A DNA stretch of 64,000 bases from Candidatus Gastranaerophilales bacterium (GTDB lineage: Bacteria; Cyanobacteriota; Vampirovibrionia; Gastranaerophilales; Gastranaerophilaceae). The notes under the pieces are model-generated. The model was not told where the DNA came from. It saw only the letters and a program-made list of their open reading frames with translations, and did no database searches. Shown piece by piece: positions 18,445 through 27,323 of this stretch. The stretch lies in contig CALUVH010000009.1 in NCBI GenBank assembly GCA_944324175.1, positions 1-64,000 on the forward strand, written 5' to 3'. How positions within the stretch are numbered: the stretch's first letter is position 1; each line of letters opens with the position of its first letter. The position numbers and the translations under genes are program-made.

Positions 18445-19050
18445 ATGAAATTAGATTATGATAAAGCAAAAGAAAACTTTTTGGCATCTCAATTTGAGGG
18501 GTGTCAAAAGTTTTTTGCAGAGCACGGTTGTTTTTTAGAACTTGCTTACTATGAAATTATTTCAGATAATTTGCCTCATGCTAAAGAATTATTTAACAAA
18601 ATAAAAGAAATTGATATAAGAGCAGACTGGGGATTGTATTTAATCTCAATGATTGAATTGAAAGTTTCACGTTACCCTACCTATTTTGAATTACGTAATT
18701 TTTTAGAAATTGATTTAAACATACTTATAAAAAATGGTAAAGGTCAGTACGTGCAAAATATTCTCGGGTATTCTGAATTTATGAGTCAGATTAATCCTGA
18801 AGTGTATAAGTTTATTGGGCGAGTCTTTTATAACAACGGACTTAAAGAAGAAGGAATGTATGTCTTTGAAAAAGCTAAGGAAATTTTTTATCAAGATCCT
18901 GAACTACATTATCTTATCGCTTTAGCATACAAAGAAAAGGGAGATAACCAAAAGGCTTTGCACTATGCAAAGACCTGTCAAGAGATACTACCAGAATACT
19001 GTCCTGCTGTTATGTTAGAAAAAACGTTACAATCCGTTGAACAAAATTAG
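18445..19050 (+). CDS. TPR-repeat protein
   Basis: 201 residues, no signal peptide, wholly helical. The C-terminal half has a clear TPR pair (about 135-195: FIGRVFYNNGLKEEGMYVF and YLIALAYKEKGDNQKALHYA). It is probably a cytoplasmic scaffold protein. It starts six bases after the secreted TPR protein with no separate ribosome-binding site, which suggests coupled translation and a shared function. The DAHP synthase promoter begins inside its last codons. Partner and pathway are not visible from the sequence. Confidence 0.8.
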   Translation: MKLDYDKAKENFLASQFEGCQKFFAEHGCFLELAYYEIISDNLPHAKELFNKIKEIDIRADWGLYLISMIELKVSRYPTYFELRNFLEIDLNILIKNGKGQYVQNILGYSEFMSQINPEVYKFIGRVFYNNGLKEEGMYVFEKAKEIFYQDPELHYLIALAYKEKGDNQKALHYAKTCQEILPEYCPAVMLEKTLQSVEQN

Positions 19051-19065
19051 TGTTTATGCTACACT
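19037..19065 (+). promoter_or_regulatory. Promoter for DAHP synthase
   Basis: TTGAAC (19037-19042) and TACACT (19060-19065) are 17 bases apart, with an extended -10 TGC directly before the -10. It overlaps the stop codon of the TPR gene. Confidence 0.6.
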
Positions 19066-19099
19066 TGTCGTGCTTAGTTAGAATAGACAGGAGACAAGT

Positions 19100-20149
19100 A
19101 TGATTATTGTAATGGAGCGCAACGCTACCGAAGACAACATAAAAAAAGTTACTGGAGTATTGCAGGAGCACGGTTTCAAGTACATGATTAACCGAGGTGA
19201 AATTCACACTGTAATTGACGCATTTGGAGATAAAACAACTCTCACCCCAGGTAGATTATCGGCATTTGAAGGTGTAAAAGAGATTAAAGTAATTCGTGAA
19301 CCTTTCAGACTAGCTTCTAGAGACAGACAACAAGATGACACTGTAATAGAATTTTCAAACGGAGTAAAAATTGGAGGAGGGAATCGTCCGGTAGCAATGG
19401 TCGGACCTTGCTCTGTCGAAAAGGATTATGACGGACTTTTACAAGTAGCTGTAGCAGCAAAAGAGATGGGGTGTGAATTTTTGCGTGGAGGTGCATTCAA
19501 ACCTCGCACATCACCTTATGATTTTCAAGGTTATGAAGAGCAAGCGCTCAAATATTTGAAACGCGCAAGTGAGGAAACAGGGCTTTTGACAGTAACCGAA
19601 GTTATGGATTCTGTTGATTTGCCAATGATTTGTGACTATGTAGATGTGGTGCAAATCGGAGCGAGAAATGTCCAAAATTTCAAATTATTGCATGCTGTGG
19701 GTAAGTGCAACAAGCCTGTTATATTGAAACGCGGACTAGCTAGTACAATTCGTGAATTTTTACTTGCAGCTGAGCATATTATGTATTATGGGAACCATAA
19801 CGTAATTTTATGTGAGCGTGGAATTAGAAGTTTTGACAGTGCTTTTACAAGAAATGTTATGGACATAGCGTCAATACCTGTGATAAAAAAATATTCACAC
19901 TTGCCAATAATTGTAGATCCTAGTCATGGAACAGGACAGAGATATTTAATAGAGCCGATGGCAAAAGCAGGACTTGTGGTGGGTGCTGATGGAGTTATGA
20001 TAGAAGTGCATCACGATCCTGAAAACGCATTATCTGATGGTAAGCAAAGTTTACCAATCCCAATGTTTAAAGATGTTATGGGAAGGATAAATCAAATGAA
20101 CAACAGGCTGCATTATGAGCGTAAGTGCTTGTCTGCGAATGTTGAATAA
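19100..20149 (+). CDS. aroF: 3-deoxy-7-phosphoheptulonate synthase (DAHP synthase, type I beta)
   Basis: 349 residues. A ferredoxin-like regulatory domain (about 1-75, starting MIIVMERNATEDNI) precedes the KDPG-type TIM barrel. Barrel motifs are MVGPCSVE, FLRGGAFKPRTSPYDFQG, QIGARNVQNF, VILKRGL and IVDPSHGTG. This is the Thermotoga/Bacillus-type layout. It joins phosphoenolpyruvate and erythrose 4-phosphate in the first step of the shikimate pathway, and the N-terminal domain in relatives gives inhibition by aromatic amino acids. CAGGAG precedes the ATG. Prephenate dehydratase (54352-55197) is the other aromatic gene in the window. It is monocistronic with its own promoter and terminator. Confidence 0.96.
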   Translation: MIIVMERNATEDNIKKVTGVLQEHGFKYMINRGEIHTVIDAFGDKTTLTPGRLSAFEGVKEIKVIREPFRLASRDRQQDDTVIEFSNGVKIGGGNRPVAMVGPCSVEKDYDGLLQVAVAAKEMGCEFLRGGAFKPRTSPYDFQGYEEQALKYLKRASEETGLLTVTEVMDSVDLPMICDYVDVVQIGARNVQNFKLLHAVGKCNKPVILKRGLASTIREFLLAAEHIMYYGNHNVILCERGIRSFDSAFTRNVMDIASIPVIKKYSHLPIIVDPSHGTGQRYLIEPMAKAGLVVGADGVMIEVHHDPENALSDGKQSLPIPMFKDVMGRINQMNNRLHYERKCLSANVE

Positions 20150-20152
20150 AAT

Positions 20153-20179
20153 AAAAAATCCCATTATTGGGATTTTTTT
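20153..20179. terminator. Bidirectional terminator between aroF and the XRE gene
   Basis: AAAAAATCCCA (20153-20163) and TGGGATTTTTT pair around a TTAT loop. It serves the convergent genes on both sides. Confidence 0.88.
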
Positions 20180-20420
20180 ATGACTCAGAATTTAGTTTAG
20201 TTGCGTCTATGCCTTTAAAAAATTCATCCACTTGTATTTTTAAAATGTTTGCCATTTTAAACAATGTAATTGCAGTTGGAGAGATAAGCCCTTGTTCCAG
20301 TTTGCTAACGTAGCTCAGACTCATATTTATTAACTCTGCGAATTCTTCTTGAGTTATGTCCTTGCGCATTCTTTCTGCCTTGATATTTCGTCCTAATATG
20401 TATTTGAAGTCTTTTACCAT
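20178..20420 (-). CDS. XRE-family transcriptional regulator
   Basis: 80 residues from the ATG at 20420. An in-frame TTG at 20444 would add eight residues. A Cro/C1-type helix-turn-helix spans nearly the whole protein: ITQEEFAELINMSLSYVSKLEQG and TLFKMANILKIQVDEFF. It is a small cytoplasmic DNA-binding regulator, dimeric by analogy. TATAAT lies exactly six bases before the ATG with no ribosome-binding site, which argues for a leaderless mRNA and for this start. It is divergent from the prepilin-like gene at 20532, a natural candidate target. That link is inference. Confidence 0.85.
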   Translation of the reverse strand: MVKDFKYILGRNIKAERMRKDITQEEFAELINMSLSYVSKLEQGLISPTAITLFKMANILKIQVDEFFKGIDATKLNSES

Positions 20421-20426
20421 GTCTAA

Positions 20427-20432
20427 ATTATA
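20427..20432 (-). promoter_or_regulatory. -10 box placed for a leaderless XRE transcript
   Basis: TATAAT on the minus strand with six bases to the ATG. The -35 is weak. Confidence 0.5.
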
Positions 20433-20531
20433 TATGCTTGACAAATATAAAATAAGTGAATATAATACTATCTAGTATCATTATATTGATATAAAAGGTC
20501 AGCATATTGATATTATCTAAGGAGGTAATTA

Positions 20532-21284
20532 ATGCGAAAAATATTTCAATATAAGTCTGAATTTACAAATTATAAAACAGCTTTTACGCTATCAGAAATT
20601 CTTATCAGCATACTAATTATTGGTATAGTCGCAGCATTATTAATACCAGCGATTATACAAAAATATACCTATAAAATGACAGAGACGCGACTTGCAAGAT
20701 TTTATTCACTAATAAATCAAGCGATATCAATGTCTATAATTGATAACGGTGCACCTGAAACTTGGGATTATTGGATTAGTGATGAATATGATGATGAGGA
20801 TAATCTTTTAAATCAAAATGAAGCAACAGATGTTGCTTTCCAAAAGTATTTGGCTCCCTATCTTAAAATCATCGATAAAAGGGAAGTTATAGATGGGGAT
20901 GGTGATAAAAGAATATTATATTACTTAGCTGATGGAAGTGCGTTTGCTTATGTTAGACATCAAATACGAGATTGGGAATTTTTCCCTCACAAGGCTGAAA
21001 AATGCATTGTTTTAAAAAAGGTTGATACGGCTGGTATTTGTAGATTTTGTTTTGAATTTTATCCTGTTAATGTTTCAAACATGGGGTCTGATGAGTTGTG
21101 GAAATATCTTCTTAATAAAGGTTTAGAACCATCTCTCCATAGATGGGATGGTAACCTTGAAACTTTGTTTAACAGTGAGCGATATGGTTGTAATCCAGGT
21201 CTGTCTGGTAGTTATTGTACTGCGATAATAGCTCTGAATTCTTGGAAAATTCCTGACAATTATCCAAGAAAAATAAAATATTAG
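20532..21284 (+). CDS. Prepilin-like (type IV pilin/type II pseudopilin) protein
   Basis: 250 residues. The N-terminus has the class III signal: a basic leader, then KTAFTLSEILISILIIGIVA (about 17-36) with the conserved Glu at +5 of the mature chain. The -1 residue is Ala rather than Gly. The globular part has several cysteines (about 158, 170, 173, 218, 228). Such proteins are processed by a prepilin peptidase and assembled in the inner membrane into pili or secretion pseudopili. No pilus or secretion operon is adjacent, so this is an orphan minor-pilin-type gene. Strong AAGGAGG before the ATG. A small XRE regulator is divergent from it. Confidence 0.88.
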   Translation: MRKIFQYKSEFTNYKTAFTLSEILISILIIGIVAALLIPAIIQKYTYKMTETRLARFYSLINQAISMSIIDNGAPETWDYWISDEYDDEDNLLNQNEATDVAFQKYLAPYLKIIDKREVIDGDGDKRILYYLADGSAFAYVRHQIRDWEFFPHKAEKCIVLKKVDTAGICRFCFEFYPVNVSNMGSDELWKYLLNKGLEPSLHRWDGNLETLFNSERYGCNPGLSGSYCTAIIALNSWKIPDNYPRKIKY

Positions 21285-21300
21285 AATAAAGGACTAGTTA

Positions 21301-23115
21301 CTATGATTGGCGTTGGAAAAAACCAGCGATTTGCTTATGTGGAATTGTTTTTGTAATTGGCCTTCCATGAGGGCAGGTGTAAGGCATTTTTGTTGTACGC
21401 CATTTTTTTATAATTTCTTGCATTTGCCAGGTGGAAAGCTTTTGTCCTGCTTTTACGGCTGCTTTACAAGATGTTGTAATGAGGATTTTTTCTTCTAAGT
21501 TATCAATATCACCTTCAATATTCTCAAGTATATCTGTGAGAATTTCTTGCAGGTTGACTTTAGCTATCATTTGAGGAAGTTTGGTGAATTTAAGTTGGTT
21601 TTCTGACGTGAATTCTATACCATAGCCAAATTTTTCAAACTTATTTAAGTTTTCTTTTATGAGCTCTGCTTCTGTTGGGGTAACGGCTAGGGCGTCTGAT
21701 AAAAACAGCAGTTGAGAGGTCGGCTCTTTTTGAGCTTTTAACTTTTCATAGATGTAGCGTTCTTCAGCGATATGCTGGTCTACAATTTCTAAGCCGTCTT
21801 CTTTTTCTATCAAAATGTAGGTGTTTTTATATTGCCCGATAATATTTTCTTCTTCACAATTTTGTATAGTTGTAGGAGAAAAAATCTGTTTTTGTTCGGT
21901 CTCATTTACCTTGGGTGTCGAATAAAAAGTTTTTACTTGAGGTGCTGACTCAGTCGGGTATTCAACATCAAATTTAGTAAAATTACTACTAGAAGAGAAA
22001 GGCAAAACATTTTCTTTTATTTCGGTATTTGAAGCTGTTTTTTCCAAATCACTTATAGAAGCTAAATTATTTTTTTCAAATTCTATAGCATTTGATTTAA
22101 AATCATTTATCAAATTATCAGCTGGTGAAAAATTTGACAATCCGCCTGTAATAGCAGTCATTATAAAATTGAAAATTTGATTTATGTTTTTGTACCTAAC
22201 TTCTTTTTTAGTCGGGTGGACATTTACATCAACATCAGTTGGAGGAATTTCAAGGTTAAGTACGACAAGCGGATATTTTCCGTTTGCAATCAGATTTTTA
22301 TAGGCAGTATCAATCGCTTTTTGAAAAATTGGGCATTTAACCGTTCTTGAATTGATGTAGGTGTGATACCCCTTTTTACTTGAACGAGTGTAGTCAGGAG
22401 TTGTTACATAGCCTGTAATTTTTAGTCCGAAGCTTGGGTCTTCTCTTTTAATTTCTTTCAAATGATCTGCTACATCCGCTGAATATATCTCTTTTATTGT
22501 CTGTAACAAGTAGTTTTGTCCGGAGGTTTTAAGCGCAGTTTTACCATTTTTTTTAAGCTCAAGAGCAACCTCAGGATGGGCTATTGCAAGTGATTGGACA
22601 AGCTCTTGGATATATGAAAATTCAGTATTTGGGTTTCTTAAAAACTTTAGTCGCGCTGGCAGGTTATAAAATAAATCTTTAACTTCCATTATCGTACCGA
22701 CAGCGCAACCAGTCTCAACTTGGCTTACTTCAGAATTTTCGCATTTTACCTTTGTTCCTGTCTCAAAATCATTAGTTCTTGTGATACAAGTGAGTTTCGC
22801 TATTGAAATTATGCTGGATAAAGCTTCCCCACGGAAACCGAGTGTTGTGATTGAATACAAATCTTCATCCGTAGCAATTTTACTTGTAGCATGCTTTGAA
22901 AATGCAAGTACGATATCATCAGGATGAATACCACAACCGTTGTCTGCAACACGGATATTCCGACAATCATTCGTTATTTCAATACTTATTTTTTTTGCAC
23001 CGGCGTCAACAGAATTTTCAACAAGCTCCTTTACCACAGAAGCAGGTCGTTCGATTACCTCACCTGCAGCAATTTGGTTTATTAAATGCTTTGAAAGCTG
23101 TTTTATCCTTGCCAT
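21301..23115 (-). CDS. mutL: DNA mismatch repair protein MutL
   Basis: 604 residues. The GHKL ATPase has ELVENSVDAGA, DNGCGIHPDD and TLGFRGEALSSI. The C-terminal domain has DQHIAEERYIYE, which fits the MutL endonuclease motif DQHA-x2-E-x4-E with Ala replaced by Ile. It also has ACKAAVKAGQKLS and the final CPHGRP. This indicates the nicking type of MutL found in bacteria without MutH. It links MutS mismatch recognition to strand removal. A weak AGGA lies before the ATG. mutS is not in the window. It lies 10 bases from the PiT-like gene upstream on the same strand. Confidence 0.96.
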   Translation of the reverse strand: MARIKQLSKHLINQIAAGEVIERPASVVKELVENSVDAGAKKISIEITNDCRNIRVADNGCGIHPDDIVLAFSKHATSKIATDEDLYSITTLGFRGEALSSIISIAKLTCITRTNDFETGTKVKCENSEVSQVETGCAVGTIMEVKDLFYNLPARLKFLRNPNTEFSYIQELVQSLAIAHPEVALELKKNGKTALKTSGQNYLLQTIKEIYSADVADHLKEIKREDPSFGLKITGYVTTPDYTRSSKKGYHTYINSRTVKCPIFQKAIDTAYKNLIANGKYPLVVLNLEIPPTDVDVNVHPTKKEVRYKNINQIFNFIMTAITGGLSNFSPADNLINDFKSNAIEFEKNNLASISDLEKTASNTEIKENVLPFSSSSNFTKFDVEYPTESAPQVKTFYSTPKVNETEQKQIFSPTTIQNCEEENIIGQYKNTYILIEKEDGLEIVDQHIAEERYIYEKLKAQKEPTSQLLFLSDALAVTPTEAELIKENLNKFEKFGYGIEFTSENQLKFTKLPQMIAKVNLQEILTDILENIEGDIDNLEEKILITTSCKAAVKAGQKLSTWQMQEIIKKWRTTKMPYTCPHGRPITKTIPHKQIAGFFQRQS

Positions 23116-23125
23116 TTTACATATC

Positions 23126-24145
23126 CTATGAATTTAAAAAGTGCATAATAAAGAAATCTTTAACAAGTCCAAATTGTGTCAGAAGTATTACTACAACAAT
23201 TGATACAACAAGCCCAAGCGTTACCTTATATAAATCTTTTAAGATGTGTTTATACATCTTTTTAGGTGATTCAAAGCGTAATCGCTGATACAGAGCAATT
23301 TCCCTACCTGCAAGTAACCCGATAAACACCCAAGTTGTAGACATTGGAACATTGTTTAAATTTATAAAATACAACAAAAGAAAGGCATAAATTAAGTCGA
23401 TAATTGTAGCTGAACGTGGATCTTGCACATTAGTTTTCATTTTGACAATGTTTTGAATATCGCCACCACGATTATAAGTTAAATAGCCTAAAAAGAGAGT
23501 ACAAGCCGTAAGTACAAATATTAAAGTACCAAAAGAAGCATGTCTTGGCAGATACACGAAAAGCTTTGCAGAATCTTGCATAAGCCATTGTGACCATATA
23601 AAGGCGGTTGAACACCATTTTGCTGCCATCCACCACTTTGAAATCTTTGTATTACCAGACTTTTTTTGAGTGTAATAAAAATATCTTTCAATCGGTCTAC
23701 CGATTATGTTGTAGATTATAATAGCAACTATAAATGCGATGACGTACCCCAGTACCGATTTTGTAAGCATCATCCATATTACCGCAGTATCACTCACCGA
23801 AAATACACTTAGTACCAGAAATGTTGTAGCGACAGGTATCCCATATCTTGTCAAAATTATCAGAATTATTGGAGGCAGCAAATGTACAAATGTAAACTCA
23901 TTGCATACGGGTATTCTCGTCAAAAGCCCGAATGACATATCACCTTTGTTAAAATACCAACCGAGTCCAATGGTTAAAATTAGTACAATAGAAGAAAATG
24001 CCCATAAATATACAAAAGGCGTTTTTTTGTTCGCACTTAAAAAAGTACCCAAAGTTTGAATAATATCATTTGACACGCAAGCGTACATCGAGAGTAAAAA
24101 CCCGAGTACCATGTAAATATTATTCATTGTAATAGCTTCCAACAA
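23126..24145 (-). CDS. Divergent PiT-type phosphate permease-like membrane protein
   Basis: 339 residues with about nine or ten membrane spans. Two half-site signatures resemble the PiT (PHO4) family: SNDIIQTLGTF near the N-terminus (PiT: GANDxxNxxGT) and NNVPMSTTWVFIG near the C-terminus (PiT: PxSTTHxxxG). The changes W for H and Q for N are unusual, so substrate and activity are uncertain. PiT proteins import phosphate with protons or sodium across the inner membrane. The start is a TTG with GGAGG nine bases upstream; the first ATG (24127) is too far from it. It is cotranscribed with mutL below. Confidence 0.72.
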   Translation of the reverse strand: MLEAITMNNIYMVLGFLLSMYACVSNDIIQTLGTFLSANKKTPFVYLWAFSSIVLILTIGLGWYFNKGDMSFGLLTRIPVCNEFTFVHLLPPIILIILTRYGIPVATTFLVLSVFSVSDTAVIWMMLTKSVLGYVIAFIVAIIIYNIIGRPIERYFYYTQKKSGNTKISKWWMAAKWCSTAFIWSQWLMQDSAKLFVYLPRHASFGTLIFVLTACTLFLGYLTYNRGGDIQNIVKMKTNVQDPRSATIIDLIYAFLLLYFINLNNVPMSTTWVFIGLLAGREIALYQRLRFESPKKMYKHILKDLYKVTLGLVVSIVVVILLTQFGLVKDFFIMHFLNS

Positions 24146-24263
24146 GTGTAAAATCCTCCATTGCTAATTTACAACAAAAATAAATTCATCTAAATGTTTG
24201 ATTACAAATTTGAAACATTTCTATAAAATGACCGTATACGATTTGAAAATGGGGAGAGATCAA

Positions 24264-25136
24264 GTGGTCAGAGCAAAGACAAATACGAAGTTAAAACCGA
24301 TAAAAAAAACAGATTTAAAAGTTGTAAAACCGGTTAAAACGACAAAATACAGCGATATTAATTTGAACGCTTGGAGAGATTACGAACATATAAAAACTGA
24401 TACATTGTGGGAATTTCCTTCAAGATTAAAAGAAGGTGGACATTCTAACGAATATCACGGCAACTATATTCCACAAATTGCCCAGCAATTATACGAACGG
24501 TTTACCAAGAAAAACGATGTCGTTCTGGATTTATTCTTTGGTTCAGGAACTTCAGGTATTGAAGCCATAAACATGGGACGCCGTTGCATTGGTGTTGAAT
24601 TAAAAGACGATTTGGCAGAAAAAGTATCTGAAAAATTCACCCCAAAACAACTTGTAACAGATGTCAATATAATTTGTGCAGATTCTGCAAGTGAACTTGC
24701 AAAAGAAAAAATCCAAGCAAGACTCGATATTATGGGTGAAGAAAAAGCCCAATTACTAATCCTTCATCCGCCTTATGATGACATTATAAAATTTTCAGAC
24801 AAAAAAGAAGACCTATCGAACTGCGCAACAACCGAAGAATTTTATGAGCTATTCAAAAAGGTTGCCCAAAATGGTTATGACTTACTCGAAAAAGGTCGTT
24901 TTGCCGCGCTAATTATCGGAGATAAGTATGCAAATTCTCAGCATATTCCACTCGGTTTTGAATGCATGCGCCGTATGAACGAACTTGGTTTTATCACAAA
25001 AGCTATCATAATAAAAGATATGCAAGGCAATGAACGTGCTAAAGGTAAAACCGCTAACTTGTGGCGCTATCGCGCTTTAGCTGGTGGTTTCTATATATTT
25101 AAACATGAGTATGTAATGCTTTTCCAAAAAGTTTAG
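24264..25136 (+). CDS. Site-specific DNA methyltransferase (N6-adenine/N4-cytosine type)
   Basis: 290 residues from GTG at 24264, which has GGGGAGAG five bases upstream; upstream in-frame ATGs lack a site. The SAM-binding motif I is VVLDLFFGSGTSGIEA, followed by RRCIGVELKDD. The catalytic motif IV is LILHPPYDD (HPPY rather than the common DPPY). Motif order is I then IV. No target-recognition domain of size is visible. No restriction enzyme, specificity subunit or Vsr gene is adjacent, so it is an orphan enzyme that may act in regulation or housekeeping. RNA methylation cannot be excluded from the sequence alone. Confidence 0.85.
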   Translation: MVRAKTNTKLKPIKKTDLKVVKPVKTTKYSDINLNAWRDYEHIKTDTLWEFPSRLKEGGHSNEYHGNYIPQIAQQLYERFTKKNDVVLDLFFGSGTSGIEAINMGRRCIGVELKDDLAEKVSEKFTPKQLVTDVNIICADSASELAKEKIQARLDIMGEEKAQLLILHPPYDDIIKFSDKKEDLSNCATTEEFYELFKKVAQNGYDLLEKGRFAALIIGDKYANSQHIPLGFECMRRMNELGFITKAIIIKDMQGNERAKGKTANLWRYRALAGGFYIFKHEYVMLFQKV

Positions 25137-25248
25137 AATTCCATTTTGAACTCATGCTACAAAACATTGATTTAGATACCAACTTTAAATAATTTAAAAA
25201 CTTTTTGTTGGTCTTTATTAATACAGTAGAATAATATTTTTTTTTATG

Positions 25249-25254
25249 TATAAT
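25249..25254 (+). promoter_or_regulatory. -10 box for the ROK gene
   Basis: TATAAT lies eight bases before the ATG. No Shine-Dalgarno sequence is present, so a 0-3 base leader is likely. Confidence 0.45.
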
Positions 25255-25262
25255 GAAATTGT

Positions 25263-26222
25263 ATGAAAAAATATGCAATTGGAATAGATTTAGGCGGAAC
25301 AAAAATTCTAACGGCACTCGTAAACAAAGAAACAGGTGAAGTCGTTAGTTTCGTGAAGAAAAAGACGAAAAAAGAAAAAGGACCGAGGAATATAATCCGT
25401 AAAATGGTTGAGAGCATAGATGAACTACTCAATGATTGTGAGCTTACTCAACAGGAGATTAGTTCAATAGGTATAGGTGCAGCCGGTCAAAATGACAGAG
25501 AAAATTGTACACTTATCGCTGCCCCTAATCTTGATTGTTATGACTTAAATTTCAAAGAGGCTATAGGGAAACATTTTGCTATCCCTGTATTTTTAGGAAA
25601 TGATGTTGAAATAGCAACAATAGGTGAAATGAAATTTGGTGCAGCCAAAGGGTATGATGATTTTGTATGTATTTTTGTCGGCACAGGAGTTGGCTCTGCA
25701 ATAGTTAAAAATGGACAATTAATAAAAGGTGCAACAGGTACAGCAGGTGAAATAGGTCATGTTATTGTTGATCTCAACGGACGTCCATGCGCTTGCGGCG
25801 CACATGGCTGTCTTGAAGCCTACGCCTCAAGAACTGCCATAGAAACTAGAATTGAAGGTGCTTTAAAAAAAGGTCGAAAATCCTGTATATTGGAATACTT
25901 GGAAAACGGAAAGTCAATTACCTCAAGTATGATCCAAAAATCAATAGAAAGAGATGATGAGCTTGTGATCCAATGTGTTACAGAAGCATCTGAATACCTT
26001 TCAGGCGGTATTGCAAGTGTAATAAATTTTATTAACCCTCAGCTAATTGTCCTTGGTGGCGGATTAATAGAAGCTGTTGATTATTTTTATCAAAAAACAA
26101 TAAAAAAAGCACGGGCAAAATCATTACCTGTACCGGCTCAAAAAATAGAATTTAGAAAAGCAGCTCTTGGTGATTTTTCAGGTGTTATAGGTGCAGCATT
26201 TTTAGAAGACAGAGGATACTAA
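25263..26222 (+). CDS. ROK-family sugar kinase (probable glucokinase)
   Basis: 319 residues. The ATP-binding start is AIGIDLGGTKILTAL. The ROK signature and zinc site are seen in GEIGHVIVDLNGRPCACG and AHGCLEAYAS. GIGAAGQND and LGNDVEIATIGE cover the sugar site, including the catalytic aspartate of NDVE. It probably phosphorylates glucose or a close hexose with ATP in the cytoplasm. The sugar cannot be fixed from sequence, and ROK repressors are excluded because no HTH is present. It stands before a glycosyltransferase family 9 gene four bases downstream, so they form one operon running on to ispD. Confidence 0.92.
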   Translation: MKKYAIGIDLGGTKILTALVNKETGEVVSFVKKKTKKEKGPRNIIRKMVESIDELLNDCELTQQEISSIGIGAAGQNDRENCTLIAAPNLDCYDLNFKEAIGKHFAIPVFLGNDVEIATIGEMKFGAAKGYDDFVCIFVGTGVGSAIVKNGQLIKGATGTAGEIGHVIVDLNGRPCACGAHGCLEAYASRTAIETRIEGALKKGRKSCILEYLENGKSITSSMIQKSIERDDELVIQCVTEASEYLSGGIASVINFINPQLIVLGGGLIEAVDYFYQKTIKKARAKSLPVPAQKIEFRKAALGDFSGVIGAAFLEDRGY

Positions 26223-26226
26223 AGTC

Positions 26227-27288
26227 ATGTCTGAAAACAAAAAAGGAAAAATCTTACTTATAAAATTAACTTCACTGGGAGATGTAATATATAACATTCC
26301 TCTGGCAAACTCCTTAAAAGACGCCGGTTATGAAGTCAGCTGGCTCGTGTCTGAAAAGGGATATGACGTTGTAAATAATAATCCCGCCGTAACCAAAACT
26401 TTTTTAGCACCAATGGGAAAATGGAAAAAACAAAAAAATCCAATAGCTAATTTTACGGAATACTTAAAAATCTTGAAAGAAATTAGAAAAGAAAAATATG
26501 ACATTGCCATTGATACACAGCAAATGTTCAAAAGTCTTATTTGGATGTTATTTTGCGGAGCAAAACGTAGAATTATGTTTCAAGGCGGTAGGGACCTCTC
26601 CTTTCTTGGAGCTAACGAAATTATCCCCAAAAAATTTGATAAAAATAAACATTGTGTAGACAACTTTTTGGAATTTGCCAAATATTTGAATGTTGAACCT
26701 AAAGTAAAATTTAGCCTTCCTGCTTCAAGTAAAGACACTATTCAAAAAGTCGACAAATTGCTGGAACCTATTAATAAATCAAAACCGATAGTTATAATAT
26801 CACCTGCAACGACAAGACATCTAAAACACTGGCATAAAAAAAATTGGCTCGAACTTATTGAAGGGATAAAGGATTCTTGTTCTTTAGTTTTTACAGCAGG
26901 AGAAAAAGAGAAAAAGATTATTGAAGAAATAGGTGGAAATAACTTTTTAAATCTATCAGGAAAAACTAATATTAAGGACTTAATAGAACTATTTTCAAGA
27001 GCCAAAATTGTAATAACTCCGGATTCAGGTAGCGCGCAAATGGCTTGGGCATTAAATAAACCTTCAGTAATTACTATTTTTACGATGACACCTTGGCATA
27101 TGTATGGCCCTTTTGAAGATGGTAAAAAATATTTTAAAGTACATGGTAAAAAAACTTGTCAACCATGTTATCTGCAAAAGTGTCCTAACCAAGATGAGAA
27201 TTTTGAAATCTGCAGAAAATTACCCGAAGCAAAAGAAATTATAAATATTGTAAACAATTTGTTAAAAAATACCGAAAATGGTGTATAA
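26227..27288 (+). CDS. Glycosyltransferase family 9 (LPS heptosyltransferase-like)
   Basis: 353 residues with the GT-B layout of ADP-heptose transferases: N-terminal ILLIKLTSLGDVIYNIPLAN and C-terminal ITPDSGSAQMAWALNKPSV, where the D and the SGS region contact the nucleotide sugar. A cysteine cluster CQPCYLQKCP near residue 310 is usual in this family. It probably adds heptose or a similar sugar to the lipid A-proximal core. This agrees with an LPS outer membrane and with the LptF-like permease at 6841-7965. It is in an operon between the ROK kinase and the GGDEF gene. Confidence 0.9.
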   Translation: MSENKKGKILLIKLTSLGDVIYNIPLANSLKDAGYEVSWLVSEKGYDVVNNNPAVTKTFLAPMGKWKKQKNPIANFTEYLKILKEIRKEKYDIAIDTQQMFKSLIWMLFCGAKRRIMFQGGRDLSFLGANEIIPKKFDKNKHCVDNFLEFAKYLNVEPKVKFSLPASSKDTIQKVDKLLEPINKSKPIVIISPATTRHLKHWHKKNWLELIEGIKDSCSLVFTAGEKEKKIIEEIGGNNFLNLSGKTNIKDLIELFSRAKIVITPDSGSAQMAWALNKPSVITIFTMTPWHMYGPFEDGKKYFKVHGKKTCQPCYLQKCPNQDENFEICRKLPEAKEIINIVNNLLKNTENGV

Positions 27289-27323
27289 TAATTACAGATA
27301 TACAAAATAGCGTTCAGGGGCAA

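Noticed and set aside
22896-23288. 130-codon plus-strand frame opposite mutL
   Set aside because: Shadow of mutL and the PiT-like gene; biased composition and no start signal.
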